The notes under the pieces: generated by a model | The model's input: the letters and a program-made list of their open reading frames with translations, nothing else | What the model was told of the DNA's origin: nothing | Databases searched by the model: none | Shown: positions 41,678-50,615 of the stretch, piece by piece | How positions within the stretch are numbered: position 1 is the first letter of the stretch | How the letters are laid out: every line of letters begins with the position of its first letter | Program-made: the position numbers and the translations under genes | Assembly: GCA_900542825.1 (NCBI GenBank) | Contig: UQOY01000007.1 | Span: 1 to 64,000 of the forward strand | DNA from: an uncultured Collinsella sp. | Lineage (GTDB): Bacteria > Actinomycetota > Coriobacteriia > Coriobacteriales > Coriobacteriaceae | Length of the DNA stretch: 64,000 nucleotides | Direction of reading: 5' to 3'

Positions 41678-42316
41678 ATGATCCGCTGGAACGCATCCAC
41701 ATCGAATGAAACCATCAGCCGCGAACAGGCAATAGCCAATCTGAGGAAGCTCACTCGCTACTGCAAATGGGCCACAATCTGCACCGCCGTGGCGCTCGCT
41801 CTGGGACTCCTCGCAGTCATTGCAATCTACGATCTACTCATATTGCCTAGCCTCTCCCAAGGGTTCTGTCTCCAATCCGTAGAGCTTGAGGCTGGCGAAG
41901 GGCCAATTCTCGCTCTCGTCGGCGCCGATGAACACACCCCTCTTATGCTTGTCGCGCACGACGGTCATACTGCCATAGGGAGCGCCATGATGACATGCCT
42001 TGCGTTTGCCATCGTGCTAAGCGCATACAGGTTTTTCTCCGCCATTGAAAAGGCGGGCAGGCCCTTTGACCTCGAATGCATCCGCATACTACGTCAAGTA
42101 GGACATTTGTTCCTTATTGGCGGCGTTGCTGTGAAGCTTCTTGGTGCCATAGTCACGGGGCTGATACTCTCAGGATTTGGCGGCAACTTTACGGATGCGC
42201 TTGGCGGCCAGCACCTCGACCTCTCTATGGTCTTTGCAGGCCTGATTATTAGCCTGATTGCCAGCGTCTTCCAGTACGGGTGTATCCTGCAAAAACAAGA
42301 TGACGAGTTGCTCTAG
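41678..42316 (+). CDS. DUF2975-like membrane protein
   Basis: A 212-residue protein with four hydrophobic segments (about 32-52, 98-118, 140-160 and 180-200). Size, topology and pairing with a small Cro/C1-type regulator directly downstream fit DUF2975 proteins. The function is unknown. The start at 41678 follows GGAGGAG. The DNA around its promoter is A+T-richer than its neighbours. Confidence 0.75.
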   Translation: MIRWNASTSNETISREQAIANLRKLTRYCKWATICTAVALALGLLAVIAIYDLLILPSLSQGFCLQSVELEAGEGPILALVGADEHTPLMLVAHDGHTAIGSAMMTCLAFAIVLSAYRFFSAIEKAGRPFDLECIRILRQVGHLFLIGGVAVKLLGAIVTGLILSGFGGNFTDALGGQHLDLSMVFAGLIISLIASVFQYGCILQKQDDELL

Positions 42317-42325
42317 GGGGAATCC

Positions 42326-42565
42326 ATGATTATTCTGCGGCTCGACCGCATGCTTGCCGAACGCAAGATTTCATCCAAAGAGCTTGCGGAACGCGTGGGT
42401 ATCTCCCAGGTCAATATGTCGCGTATCAAGACGGGCAAGGTTTCTGCCGTGCGCTTTTCAACTCTTGACGCGATATGCCGGGCACTCGACTGCCAACCGG
42501 GCGATGTTCTGGAATACATACCTGACGATGAAGCCGATAGCCTCTTTGGGCTTAAAGATGAATAG
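42326..42565 (+). CDS. Small XRE-family HTH regulator (YozG-like)
   Basis: A 79-residue protein consisting of one Cro/C1 helix-turn-helix: M-L-A-E-R-K-I-S-S-K-E-L-A-E-R-V-G-I-S-Q-V-N-M-S-R-I-K, then C-R-A-L-D-C-Q-P-G-D-V-L-E-Y. This is the standard partner of DUF2975 proteins. It starts 9 bases after the membrane gene, so they form a two-gene operon. Confidence 0.88.
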   Translation: MIILRLDRMLAERKISSKELAERVGISQVNMSRIKTGKVSAVRFSTLDAICRALDCQPGDVLEYIPDDEADSLFGLKDE

Positions 42566-42599
42566 CCATAATTAAGCCGCCAATCACGCCCTCAACGCA

Positions 42600-42637
42600 A
42601 AAAGCCCGCCAGTACGACTTCCGTGCTGGCGGGCTTT
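42600..42637. terminator. Bidirectional terminator
   Basis: AAAGCCCGCCAG with CTGGCGGGCTTT, 12 bp, with A/T tracts on both sides. It serves the HTH gene (+) and the SurA-like gene (-). Confidence 0.85.
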
Positions 42638-42679
42638 CTGCTGTCAATCGGCTAGATGCTCGATGAGCCGTGCGACTCT

Positions 42680-43765
42680 TTACGCAAACAGACCGTAGAT
42701 GCTGATGTTGGCCTTGGCGTAGAGCCCGTTAGCATACTCGGTCCACTTGGAGCTGGCGCTCGAAGCCTGCGAAGAGTACTGCTGGTAGGCAGTGTAGTAG
42801 GCGGTCATGGCCTGCTTATAGGTTGCGCTATCGGCCGTAAAGGCATCGTCGGCGAAGGCCTTGGCATAGGTGCTATCGGCGTCCTTCCAGGTGCCCTTTG
42901 AGCTATCCCACTCGTCGCCGGCAAGTTTGATGATGTAATCGGCGTAGTCCTTGCTCGCGGTCTCCTCGTTGCCGTCAGCAGGCTCGGTCGGAGCGGTCGG
43001 CATGCTTGCGGAGCTATCGCCCACCTTCTTCTTGTAGAGCTTCTGCAGCGTCGCGGACTGGCGGACGATCTGCTTGGCCTGGTCCTTGGACACGCCATAC
43101 TGCGTGGCCATGGTCTTGTAGTCCGAAGTGCCGATGGAATCCTCGGCGTATTTCTTCATCTCCTTAGAGGAGACGGTAATGCCCTCGTCCTCGGCAGCAT
43201 CGAGCAGAATCTTGTTGCGCACGTAGGACAGGATGACGTCGGCAGACGGAGCGGTATAGTTGCCGCCGTCGTCCTTGACGGTGTCGAGGCTGTACTGGCT
43301 CTCGATGGCCTCGCGCGCGGTGATGTCACTCTTCTTGCCGTTGTAGCTGTAGCTTGCCACTGTCGAATCGAGCTGGTCCTCGGTCAGGGTCGCCGAGCCG
43401 ACGCCCTTGCCGCCAAAACCACCATTGCCAATAAAGAAGCCAATCACGGCAGCAATCACGACTGCAACCACAAAGGCGGCAATCATCGTCTTCTTGTGCT
43501 TGCAAGCGTGGTCATCCACGTCGGAGTCATCGTCCTCGTCCTGCTCCTCGGGCATCAGATTCTCGTCAGCGGCATCCGCGGCAATCTGAGCCTCCAGACG
43601 GGCGTCCTCCCCCTCGGCCGTCGTGCCGGCAGCAATGTGCTCGGCAGACGTACCGGTGACCAGGTCGATCTTCTCGTCCTCATCACCGTCGGGGCCTTCG
43701 CCGCGCTCGATGATCTGAATGCCGTCGATCTCGTCCTTCTCGTCCTTCTTTTGAATCAGACCCAT
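42680..43765 (-). CDS. Membrane-anchored SurA N-terminal-like protein
   Basis: 361 residues: an acidic cytoplasmic part (1-90), one membrane helix (about 93-113), then an extracytoplasmic region. The latter contains a SurA/trigger-type segment (Y-V-R-N-K-I-L-L-D-A-A-E-D-E-G-I-T-V-S), as in SurA_N_3 chaperone-like domains. No PpiC isomerase domain is visible. It is probably a secreted-protein folding factor. The start follows AAGGAG. It is transcribed alone. Confidence 0.7.
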   Translation of the reverse strand: MGLIQKKDEKDEIDGIQIIERGEGPDGDEDEKIDLVTGTSAEHIAAGTTAEGEDARLEAQIAADAADENLMPEEQDEDDDSDVDDHACKHKKTMIAAFVVAVVIAAVIGFFIGNGGFGGKGVGSATLTEDQLDSTVASYSYNGKKSDITAREAIESQYSLDTVKDDGGNYTAPSADVILSYVRNKILLDAAEDEGITVSSKEMKKYAEDSIGTSDYKTMATQYGVSKDQAKQIVRQSATLQKLYKKKVGDSSASMPTAPTEPADGNEETASKDYADYIIKLAGDEWDSSKGTWKDADSTYAKAFADDAFTADSATYKQAMTAYYTAYQQYSSQASSASSKWTEYANGLYAKANISIYGLFA

Positions 43766-43803
43766 ATCGGTTACTCCTTGTTGGGAAACATAGTCTTCAA
43801 TAG

Positions 43804-43832
43804 AATACGCCCGACAGAGTGCCGGGCGTATT
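43804..43832 (-). terminator. Terminator of the isocitrate dehydrogenase operon
   Basis: AATACGCCCG with CGGGCGTATT, a 10-bp stem with a weak T-tract on the minus strand. Confidence 0.55.
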
Positions 43833-43891
43833 GATTCTTAGGTTATACGCAAACACTTAAGTACTATTTAGGCGTTTGCAGCGTGCATACC

Positions 43892-44977
43892 TTAGGCCAG
43901 GTGCGCGATAACGGCATCGGCAAAGGCCCGCGTGCCCACGGCGCCCTCGACGGAGCCGGTCTGGGCACGACGCACGTCACCGGTAACCTGCTCGCCCTCG
44001 TCGAGCGTGGCAGAGACGGCGGCGCGAATGCGATTGGCAGCGTCGTTCTCGCCCAGGTGATCGAGCATCATCGCAGCAGAGAGGATCTCGGCCGTGGGGT
44101 TGGCGATATCCTGGCCAGCGATATCGGGCGCGGAGCCGTGCGTTGCCTCGAAGATGGCGCAGTCGGCACCGATGTTGGAGCCGGGGGCCATGCCTAAGCC
44201 GCCTACCAGGCCGGCGCACAGGTCGCTCACGATGTCGCCGTACAGGTTGGGCAGCACCAGGACATCGAAGTCGTTGGGGTTCTGGACCAGGCCCATGCAG
44301 GTGGCGTCGACAATCTTGTCGTTGAACTCGATATCGGGATAGTTGGCGGCCACCTCGCGCGCCACGCGCAGGAACAGGCCGTCGGTCGCCTTCATAATGT
44401 TGGCCTTGTGCACGGCCGTCACCTTTTTGCGGCCGCAGCGGCGGGCATACTCAAAGGCATACTCCACAATGCGGCGGCTCTTGGCGATGGAGATCGGCTT
44501 GATCGAGATAGCGGAATCGGCAGCGAAGGTCTTCTGGCCCGAGCGCTCGACAAGCTGCGAGAGCTCCTCAACCTCGGCAGCGCCCTCATCGAACTCGATG
44601 CCGGCATAAAGGTCCTCGGTGTTCTCGCGCACGATGACCAGGTCGACGTCGCGGAAACGAGAGCCGTCGCCCGGCTGCGACAGGCAAGGGCGCACGCAGG
44701 CGTACAGGTCGAAGTGCTTGCGCAGGGCCACGTTGACGCTGCGGAAACCCGTGCCGACCGGCGTGGTGATGGGACCCTTGATGGCAACCTTGGTCTCGGC
44801 GACCGCATCGAGCACGTGCTGGGGCAGCGGCGTGCCAAACTCGTCCATGACGCCGGCACCGGCCTCCTGGACGTTCCAATTGATCTGGACACCGGCGGCC
44901 TCGACCACGCGGCGCATGGCCTGCGTAATCTCGGGACCGATACCGTCACCGGGAATCAGGACTACATCGTGCGCCAT
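43892..44977 (-). CDS. NAD-type isocitrate dehydrogenase (IDH/IPMDH family)
   Basis: A 361-residue beta-decarboxylating dehydrogenase. Visible motifs are I-P-G-D-G-I-G-P-E near the start, S-V-N-V-A-L-R-K near residue 82 in the substrate loop, V-R-E-N-T-E-D-L-Y-A-G, the K-A-N-I-M-K lysine, and N-L-Y-G-D-I-V-S-D with metal-binding aspartates. The V-R-E-N-T-E-D-L-Y-A-G form fits isocitrate rather than 3-isopropylmalate dehydrogenase, and the short length fits the NAD type. It is the last gene of a four-gene set; its ribosome site GAGGAG is formed by the last codons of the HEAT-repeat gene. Confidence 0.85.
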   Translation of the reverse strand: MAHDVVLIPGDGIGPEITQAMRRVVEAAGVQINWNVQEAGAGVMDEFGTPLPQHVLDAVAETKVAIKGPITTPVGTGFRSVNVALRKHFDLYACVRPCLSQPGDGSRFRDVDLVIVRENTEDLYAGIEFDEGAAEVEELSQLVERSGQKTFAADSAISIKPISIAKSRRIVEYAFEYARRCGRKKVTAVHKANIMKATDGLFLRVAREVAANYPDIEFNDKIVDATCMGLVQNPNDFDVLVLPNLYGDIVSDLCAGLVGGLGMAPGSNIGADCAIFEATHGSAPDIAGQDIANPTAEILSAAMMLDHLGENDAANRIRAAVSATLDEGEQVTGDVRRAQTGSVEGAVGTRAFADAVIAHLA

Positions 44978-44983
44978 AATCTG

Positions 44984-45682
44984 TTACTCCTCGTCTTCGG
45001 CGTCGTCAGATTTTTTAACGCTAGCACGCTTCTTCTTTTTGGAGAGATCCAGGCCAAAACGTTTAACAAGCATTTCGCAAATTTCGCTCGAACGGGCCTT
45101 GAGATAGCTGCCCTTGCCGTTCTCGGCATCGAACTTAAGGCGCAGCGCGAGCTTCTCAGCGACCTCGGCGTCGATCTCGCCCTGGCCAAACTCGTACAGG
45201 CAACCGAGCATGTCGCGATACTCGAGATCACCGTGGTAGCACTGGATGGCCTCGTCCAGGATGGGCCAAGCCTCGCGCGAACGCTCGACACTCGTGGCGC
45301 CCCACACGCACAGCAGGCGGAAGGCGGCATAGCGCAGCGTGGAGGAAATCTCGTCGAACAGCGCGGTCTCGGCACCCTCAAAGGCATCGCCCAGCTGCTC
45401 GGGGCAGGTGGTGGCGAGCGCCGTCAGGGCATCGAGGGCCTCCCAGCGGGTCTGAGCCTCGGGGCGGTCGAGTGCCTCGATTAGCGCGGGCACGCAGGGC
45501 ACGACGCGCTGCGGATCACGCTCGGCAAGCAGGTGCAACACGCGAGCGGCAAACTGGCGGATGCGGCGCGTGGGGCAGCCGAGCTCCTGGACCAGGCGAT
45601 CGACGGCGTTCTCGTTCTCCTCTGCCAGCTGGAGCTGTGCCAGCTCCTCGTCGGTGAGCTGTTCGTCTTTGTTTTCTGCCAT
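44984..45682 (-). CDS. HEAT-repeat-like protein
   Basis: 232 residues, mainly helical, with repeats such as V-D-R-L-V-Q-E-L-G-C-P-T-R-R-I-R-Q-F-A-A-R-V-L and A-L-D-R-P-E-A-Q-T-R-W-E-A-L-D-A-L that resemble HEAT repeats. The C-terminus is Lys-rich then acidic (D-D-A-E-D-E-E). It is probably a protein-interaction scaffold; the partner is unknown. It lies 15 bases after the small membrane gene and 6 bases before icd. Confidence 0.7.
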   Translation of the reverse strand: MAENKDEQLTDEELAQLQLAEENENAVDRLVQELGCPTRRIRQFAARVLHLLAERDPQRVVPCVPALIEALDRPEAQTRWEALDALTALATTCPEQLGDAFEGAETALFDEISSTLRYAAFRLLCVWGATSVERSREAWPILDEAIQCYHGDLEYRDMLGCLYEFGQGEIDAEVAEKLALRLKFDAENGKGSYLKARSSEICEMLVKRFGLDLSKKKKRASVKKSDDAEDEE

Positions 45683-45697
45683 AGTTACCTCTTTTTA

Positions 45698-46126
45698 CTA
45701 TTTCTTAGCGTGCTTGTCAGCACCCTTGCTGTCATCGGTGACCGAGATGAGCTGTCGGTCGGCCGCGCCATTGCGACGCGCACGGCGGCGCTCCTCGGCA
45801 TCGCCCGCGTCGGCGGCGGCGCGGTGAGCCTTGTTGACGTTAAAGACCTCGTCGTGCTTGCGCCACGGACCGACGGACTCGCCAAAGCTCATCTTAAGGC
45901 CGGCGATAAAGCCGCCGAGCCAGCCGATCGGCGCAAACTGCACCAGCGGGAACAGCGAAAACACCCAGGTCAGCAGGACGACTGCCGCCGCTCCTGCAAA
46001 GTTGGCAATCCAGTAGTCGCGCTTGGTGATCACGCGCTTTTCGCACGCCCACTGGCCGCACAAAAAGCCAATGTAGATCGCAAAGAGAAAGAGCACCAGC
46101 GCAAGCACCACGAACGTCCAGCTCAT
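45698..46126 (-). CDS. Small hypothetical membrane protein
   Basis: 142 residues starting M-S-W-T-F-V-V-L-A-L, with two or three N-terminal hydrophobic segments (5-25, 42-65, 70-85) and a polar, Arg/Asp-rich tail of about 55 residues. I recognise no family. The start at 46126 is set by GAGGAG, formed by the last two codons of the upstream dehydrogenase gene. Confidence 0.7.
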   Translation of the reverse strand: MSWTFVVLALVLFLFAIYIGFLCGQWACEKRVITKRDYWIANFAGAAAVVLLTWVFSLFPLVQFAPIGWLGGFIAGLKMSFGESVGPWRKHDEVFNVNKAHRAAADAGDAEERRRARRNGAADRQLISVTDDSKGADKHAKK

Positions 46127-46131
46127 GGGCG

Positions 46132-47211
46132 TTACTCCTCGTGATGGTGGCCGCAGCAGCACTCGTGGCCGTCGTCATGGCCGTGGCCGCCGCAGCACTC
46201 GTGGTCCTCACCATGGTGGTGGCCACAACCGCACTCGTGATCGTCGCCATGCTCGCCGCAACCGCAGCCTTCCTCGTGAGCACCGTGCTCCTCGGGACGA
46301 TACTGCGACCAGTCCAGACCGGCGGCGATGGCGTCGGCCTCCTCCTTATAGAGGACCGTGACGGCCTGGGTGCCCAGCTTGGCGCCACCGATGGCATCGA
46401 GCATGTCGTAAAGCGTAAAGGCCACGTCGGCGCCGGGCAGCGCAAGCTCGCGGTCGTCGGCATAGGCGAGCGCCAAGCGCAGGTCCTTAATAAAGTGCTC
46501 GACCATAAAGCCGGGCTTGTAGTCGCCGTCGAGCGCCTTAGGCGCCAGGCTCTCCATGGCGCCGGACTTACCGGTGCCGCCCAAGATCATCTGGCGGGTT
46601 TTCTCCAAATCGAGGCCGCTCAGCTCGGCAAATGCCATGGCGTCTGCCATGCCGACCATGCAGGCGCCCAGCGACACCTGGTTGGCAAGCTTGGCAGCCT
46701 GGCCCTTGCCGGCGCCATCGAAGCAGCAGATGTTTGCCGCAAAGGTGGAAAGGATGTCGCGGACCGGAGCGATGTCGTTCTCGGTGGCGCCCACGATAGC
46801 CGTAAGCGTGCCGGCGATAGCTCCCGACTCGCCGCCGGTGACGGGGCAGTCAAACGCCATGCGGCCGGAAACCTGGGCGGCCTCGGCAATGTCGCGCGCC
46901 AGCTCAGGCGAGCTCGTGGTGAGGTCGATCAAGACCGCGCCGGGCTTAGTGCACGCGAGCAGGCCGTCGCCTGCCAGGTAGAGCTCCTCGACCTCGGAGG
47001 GATAACCCACCATGGTAAAGACGACGTCGGCGTTCGCCGCGGCATCTGCCGGCGTATCAGCCCAGACGGCACCGCGCTCGATAAGCGCGGCAGCCTTGGA
47101 CTTGGTGCGGTTGTTGACCGTGACGGGATAGCCAGCGTCCAGAATGTGGCCGGCGATGGGGGCACCCATAATTCCGGTGCCGATAAATGCGACAGAGAGC
47201 TTGTTTGCCAT
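46132..47211 (-). CDS. Beta-hydroxyacid dehydrogenase with a Cys/His-rich C-terminal tail
   Basis: A 359-residue protein. Residues 1-300 are a 3-hydroxyisobutyrate/tartronate-semialdehyde-type dehydrogenase: F-I-G-T-G-I-M-G-A-P-I-A at 10-21 binds NAD(P), D-C-P-V-T-G-G-E-S-G is the substrate loop, and G-A-G-K-G-Q-A-A-K-L-A-N-Q carries the catalytic lysine. The last 53 or so residues are G, E, D, H and C only in large part, with 9 Cys and 14 His, a likely metal-binding (Zn, Ni or Cu) tail absent from normal family members of about 290-300 residues. It is first in the set with the membrane, HEAT and icd genes. The physiological substrate is unknown. Confidence 0.88.
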   Translation of the reverse strand: MANKLSVAFIGTGIMGAPIAGHILDAGYPVTVNNRTKSKAAALIERGAVWADTPADAAANADVVFTMVGYPSEVEELYLAGDGLLACTKPGAVLIDLTTSSPELARDIAEAAQVSGRMAFDCPVTGGESGAIAGTLTAIVGATENDIAPVRDILSTFAANICCFDGAGKGQAAKLANQVSLGACMVGMADAMAFAELSGLDLEKTRQMILGGTGKSGAMESLAPKALDGDYKPGFMVEHFIKDLRLALAYADDRELALPGADVAFTLYDMLDAIGGAKLGTQAVTVLYKEEADAIAAGLDWSQYRPEEHGAHEEGCGCGEHGDDHECGCGHHHGEDHECCGGHGHDDGHECCCGHHHEE

Positions 47212-47309
47212 GAAACCTTTCCTTTTGGGTTGGGTGTTATTACCAGGTTGAATACTCGGTGCCAGCGTTTGGGCTGTGAGTCGAGGGCGATTACGGACGC
47301 ATCGCTTGC

Positions 47310-48266
47310 CTACTGCCCGCGCACGCGGCGAGCGATGCGGTCGGAAAGCGAGGCTTTCTCGGCGCGGTTCTTACCCCAAAACGCAAGTGCCACCATGCCG
47401 GGGCCCACGTGCGAGCCGATGGTGGGACCCACGGAGCTGCGAATGATCGTGACGTCGGCGCAGCCCTCCTCCTTGCGGATGGCGGCCTCGAGCCAGTCAC
47501 CATCCTTCTCGGCATCGGCCGTCATGATGGCGATGGGCATGGTGCGGTCGGGCACGTAGTTCTCGCGGAACGACTTGAGGATGGACTTGAGCGCCTTCTT
47601 GCGGCCGCGGTTGACGCCGATCAGCGACAGCGAGCCGGCCAGGTCGTAGGAAAGCTCGGGCTTGACGTCGAGTTTTGCCGTGAGCTGCGCCGCCGCGGGC
47701 GGAATGCGGCCGCCGGCAGCCAGTGCGTCGAAGCTCTCGAGCGTAAAGTAGCCGTGGACGTAGGTCTTTGCCTCGTTTGCCCAATCGACCAGCTGCTTGG
47801 CGGTCAGTCCCGCCGAACGCTGGCGCACGGCCTCGAGCGCCAAGAGCGCGCCGGTCGCGCAGGGCAGAGCGTTGTCGACCACGTAAAGCTCAAAGTTGGG
47901 ATACTCGGCGCGCACGGCATCCGCCGCCTGGCACGCGGAGTTGTAGCTCGACGACAGCGCCGAGGTAAAGCACAGGTAGACCGTGGGCGTGCCCTCTTTG
48001 GCGCACTCGGTAAAGAACTCGATATAGCGACCGAGCGACACAGCCGAGGTGGACACGCGGGCACCGGCGCGCATGCGATCGTAGAACTCCTTGGGTGTGA
48101 TGCTCGACCAGATGTCATCCGTGCGCTCCTCGCCATCGATAATGAAGGGGAAACCCAGGATATCGACATCGAGGTTCGCGGCGACCTCGGGGCTAAAGTC
48201 GCAGCAGGTATCGACGACGATGCGGCAACGGTTCGAATGACCGGTGGATGCGGCCTTGTCCATCAA
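47310..48266 (-). CDS. DegV-family fatty-acid-binding protein
   Basis: A 318-residue DegV protein: V-D-T-C-C-D-F-S-P near residue 18, S-T-S-A-V-S near 75, and S-S-S-Y-N-S-A in the middle, all lipid-binding signatures. DegV/FakB proteins bind fatty acids for phosphorylation by FakA; no fakA is present here. The start follows AAGGAG. It is separated from hpf by a terminator, so it is transcribed alone. Confidence 0.9.
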   Translation of the reverse strand: MMDKAASTGHSNRCRIVVDTCCDFSPEVAANLDVDILGFPFIIDGEERTDDIWSSITPKEFYDRMRAGARVSTSAVSLGRYIEFFTECAKEGTPTVYLCFTSALSSSYNSACQAADAVRAEYPNFELYVVDNALPCATGALLALEAVRQRSAGLTAKQLVDWANEAKTYVHGYFTLESFDALAAGGRIPPAAAQLTAKLDVKPELSYDLAGSLSLIGVNRGRKKALKSILKSFRENYVPDRTMPIAIMTADAEKDGDWLEAAIRKEEGCADVTIIRSSVGPTIGSHVGPGMVALAFWGKNRAEKASLSDRIARRVRGQ

Positions 48267-48281
48267 AGCGACTCCTTACGT

Positions 48282-48313
48282 AAAAAGGCGGCCACCCGCA
48301 TGGGATGGCCGCC
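48282..48313 (-). terminator. Terminator of hpf
   Basis: GGCGGCCA-based stem (48287-48297 with 48302-48313) followed by TTTTTACG on the minus strand. Confidence 0.85.
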
Positions 48314-48342
48314 AACCGTTAACTCATGCAAGTTAACGTATT

Positions 48343-48927
48343 TTACTCGTCAAGTGTTTCGATGCGAGGCTTGATGATGCCATATCCACCATTCTTACGG
48401 TGATACACCACATTGATGAGGCCAGTCGTCGCGTTCTCGAACACGTAGAAGTCGTGACCCAGCAGATCGGTCTGCACCAGCGCCTGCTCCTCGGTCATCG
48501 GGGTGACGTCAATAACCTTCTCACGGACGAGCAGGTCGTCCTCCTCCTCGGGCAGCAGCAGGTCGGCCAGATCCTCGACGCGCTCGACCGGCGCGACATC
48601 CGCGGCGCTGGCACCACCCTGGCGGTTGTCCACGACCTTGGTCTTGAACTTGCGCAGCTGGCGGGTAACCTTATCGGCGGAGAGGTCGATGGCGGCATAC
48701 ATATCTGCGCCGTGCTCGGCAACGCGAATCACAGAACCACGGGCACGAACCGTGACCTCGACGATTGCCGGGTTGGGGTTCGAGGGGTTCTTCTCATAAC
48801 GAAGCACGACGTCGACCGTCATGGGCTCGATATCGAAAACCTTGAGCGCCTCGCCGATCTTCTCATCCACATGCGCACGCAGAGCATCGGTTACCGTCGT
48901 CTTGCGTCCAGAAACCTTGATATCCAT
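48343..48927 (-). CDS. hpf: Ribosome hibernation promoting factor, long form
   Basis: 194 residues: an N-terminal S30AE ribosome-binding domain (1-100: M-D-I-K-V-S-G-R-K-T-T-V-T-D-A-L) and the C-terminal dimerisation domain of long Hpf (L-G-H-D-F-Y-V-F, then V-V-Y-H-R-K-N-G-G-Y-G). It pairs 70S ribosomes into inactive 100S dimers in stationary phase. The start at 48927 follows GGAG; the longer open frame has no site. Confidence 0.93.
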   Translation of the reverse strand: MDIKVSGRKTTVTDALRAHVDEKIGEALKVFDIEPMTVDVVLRYEKNPSNPNPAIVEVTVRARGSVIRVAEHGADMYAAIDLSADKVTRQLRKFKTKVVDNRQGGASAADVAPVERVEDLADLLLPEEEDDLLVREKVIDVTPMTEEQALVQTDLLGHDFYVFENATTGLINVVYHRKNGGYGIIKPRIETLDE

Positions 48928-49148
48928 ACGTGGCTCCAATCTGCCTCGGGGACTTACTGTACTGGCTATGTACCCATTGCCGTGCATTTAATCACGCGAA
49001 TCCCCAAAGACCCGAATAACGACTGCTTGATACCGCATACCGAAGTCTCGCACATTTCCGTAGCAAAGTGCGCTATAGGAGGGCGTCGGCGAAGTTAGTT
49101 TTTCTCCTAAAAATTACCTTTGACCTGCTATTTCTATCAAAATAGAAA
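48928..49148. other. Non-coding stretch upstream of hpf
   Basis: No gene or clear regulatory motif is seen between the hpf start and the next terminator. Confidence 0.4.
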
Positions 49149-49179
49149 AGCCGGGCTTCCCTATTGGGGAGACCCGGCT
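49149..49179 (-). terminator. Terminator of the solute-binding lipoprotein gene
   Basis: AGCCGGG with CCCGGCT plus an inner TTCCC/GGGGA stem, followed by TTTTCTATTTT on the minus strand. Confidence 0.85.
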
Positions 49180-49244
49180 ATGCGTGTTGAAACCGTGAAG
49201 AGGCGCCTCGTTCAATGTATGGTAGACGCCACCCCTACCAATAA

Positions 49245-50237
49245 CTAGCTATTGAGCTTGTTGATGTCATCGTCGGTGATGGTGCCCTCCTGGCTAGACG
49301 ACGGGCTGTCACTGTTGTTATCGGAGGCGTCGTCATCGGAAGACTCGGTCGCGTTGGACGTGGAGTCGGATGTCTGCACATTGGCCCCCGAAACGGTCTT
49401 GGTGGTGAGGTCATAGGGCATCGTGCCGTACCAGACGGAGTGGACCGCCTCGAGCGTACCATCGACCGTAATACCGTCGAGGGCATCGCTCACGGCGCGG
49501 CACAGTCCATCGTTAGAGCTAAGGCCTGCGACGCCAAGCGTGGAGGGCGCCTCGAGCGTGCCGACATAGGAAATCTGGCTCATCAGGCGCGCGAGGTAGC
49601 CACCGGCCGTGGAATCACAGATCACGTAATCGACTTCGCCCGACTCGAGTGCCTCGAAGCACTCGTTGATGTTGGAGAAGGTCTTCTGGTTGGCGGTGAT
49701 GCTTTGCTTGGCGAGCGCCTCCTGCGAGGCGGAGGACATCTGGACGCCCAAGGTGGCTGTGTTGAGTGTGTCAGTTGAGACGCTCGGGGACTCTCCATCG
49801 CTGGTCTTGCCAAACACGGCGGCGGCATCGTACAGACAGGTGCCAAGCGAGCTGATGTCGCCGCCCGCAGACTTGATGTCGCCAATAAAGATGTCGGCCT
49901 TTTTATCGCTGAGCACGGAATCGGCCGAGGACGCATCGACAAAGGCGACCTTGAGGCCCATGCGGCATGCAAGGGCACGAGCAGCATCGACCGCATAGCC
50001 CGTGAGGTTTCCGTCGGCATCCTGCATGGCCTGCGGGGCGTCGGACGTATCGAGGGCGACCGTCAGGGTTCCCGGCGCGACCAGGACATCGTCCGATACC
50101 GTGGGGGTGACGGTCTCGCGCTCGATCTGGTCGATCGTGGGCGTCGTGAACGTGGACAGCGGATTGAACGCGCATCCGCTCAGGCCCAAAACGGCAATGA
50201 CCACCGCGGTCCCAGCACCTAACCGAGCCGCATGCAT
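49245..50237 (-). CDS. Amino-acid-type solute-binding lipoprotein
   Basis: A 330-residue SBP_bac_3-type protein. It starts M-H-A-A-R-L-G, with a hydrophobic signal and lipobox L-S-G-C (Cys22). It continues with L-T-V-A-L-D-T-S-D-A-P, G-Y-A-V-D-A-A-R-A-L-A and D-Y-V-I-C-D-S, all typical of polar amino-acid binding proteins. A Ser/Asp/Asn-rich tail of about 60 residues is unusual and may span the cell wall. No permease or ATPase genes are adjacent, so it may be an orphan receptor. The start is set by GAGGGG at good spacing and by the signal peptide; the frame stays open far upstream but without protein-like features. Confidence 0.8.
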   Translation of the reverse strand: MHAARLGAGTAVVIAVLGLSGCAFNPLSTFTTPTIDQIERETVTPTVSDDVLVAPGTLTVALDTSDAPQAMQDADGNLTGYAVDAARALACRMGLKVAFVDASSADSVLSDKKADIFIGDIKSAGGDISSLGTCLYDAAAVFGKTSDGESPSVSTDTLNTATLGVQMSSASQEALAKQSITANQKTFSNINECFEALESGEVDYVICDSTAGGYLARLMSQISYVGTLEAPSTLGVAGLSSNDGLCRAVSDALDGITVDGTLEAVHSVWYGTMPYDLTTKTVSGANVQTSDSTSNATESSDDDASDNNSDSPSSSQEGTITDDDINKLNS

Positions 50238-50586
50238 CAAGCTGCCCCTCACCATGTCCACTACCCTGCCTTCTGTGTCGTATACGATCCGTGCCCTGCA
50301 CGGAATATCGGGTTGTTCCCACCAGCTGACCTGGTATTTGACCCCACACTTGCGCACCGGGGCGTTTGCTCGGGAGGCCGCAGCCACCTTCACGACTGGC
50401 CCGCTCGCCCGCGAGGCGGTATTGCCCCAATGAAAGTAGAACGGACGGTGCGGCTTACATCTAGGACGCGCCATGATCGCGCCGCGCGCACGCGGTCGCT
50501 TACGTGGATCCCTTTGACCGCGTCTGTCTTGGACTAGGATGGGCATTTCGTCCGTCCGCAACCACAGCCTGGCAGGAACGTAGGGC
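50238..50586 (-). other. Long GC-rich 5' leader of the solute-binding lipoprotein gene
   Basis: About 345 bases lie between a good promoter (50587-50615) and the start codon. It is GC-rich with many possible stems, but I could not match it to a known riboswitch or RNA class. It has no stop codon in the gene's frame. Confidence 0.35.
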
Positions 50587-50615
50587 ATTATAGCTAAGTT
50601 CAAGCTATAGTTTAA
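50587..50615 (-). promoter_or_regulatory. Promoter upstream of the lipoprotein gene
   Basis: On the minus strand: TTAAAC, 17 bases, TATAAT. Confidence 0.6.

Noticed and set aside
50238..50586. RNase P RNA, SRP RNA, tmRNA or T-box in the leader region
   Set aside because: I looked for conserved core sequences of these RNAs on both strands and found no convincing match.
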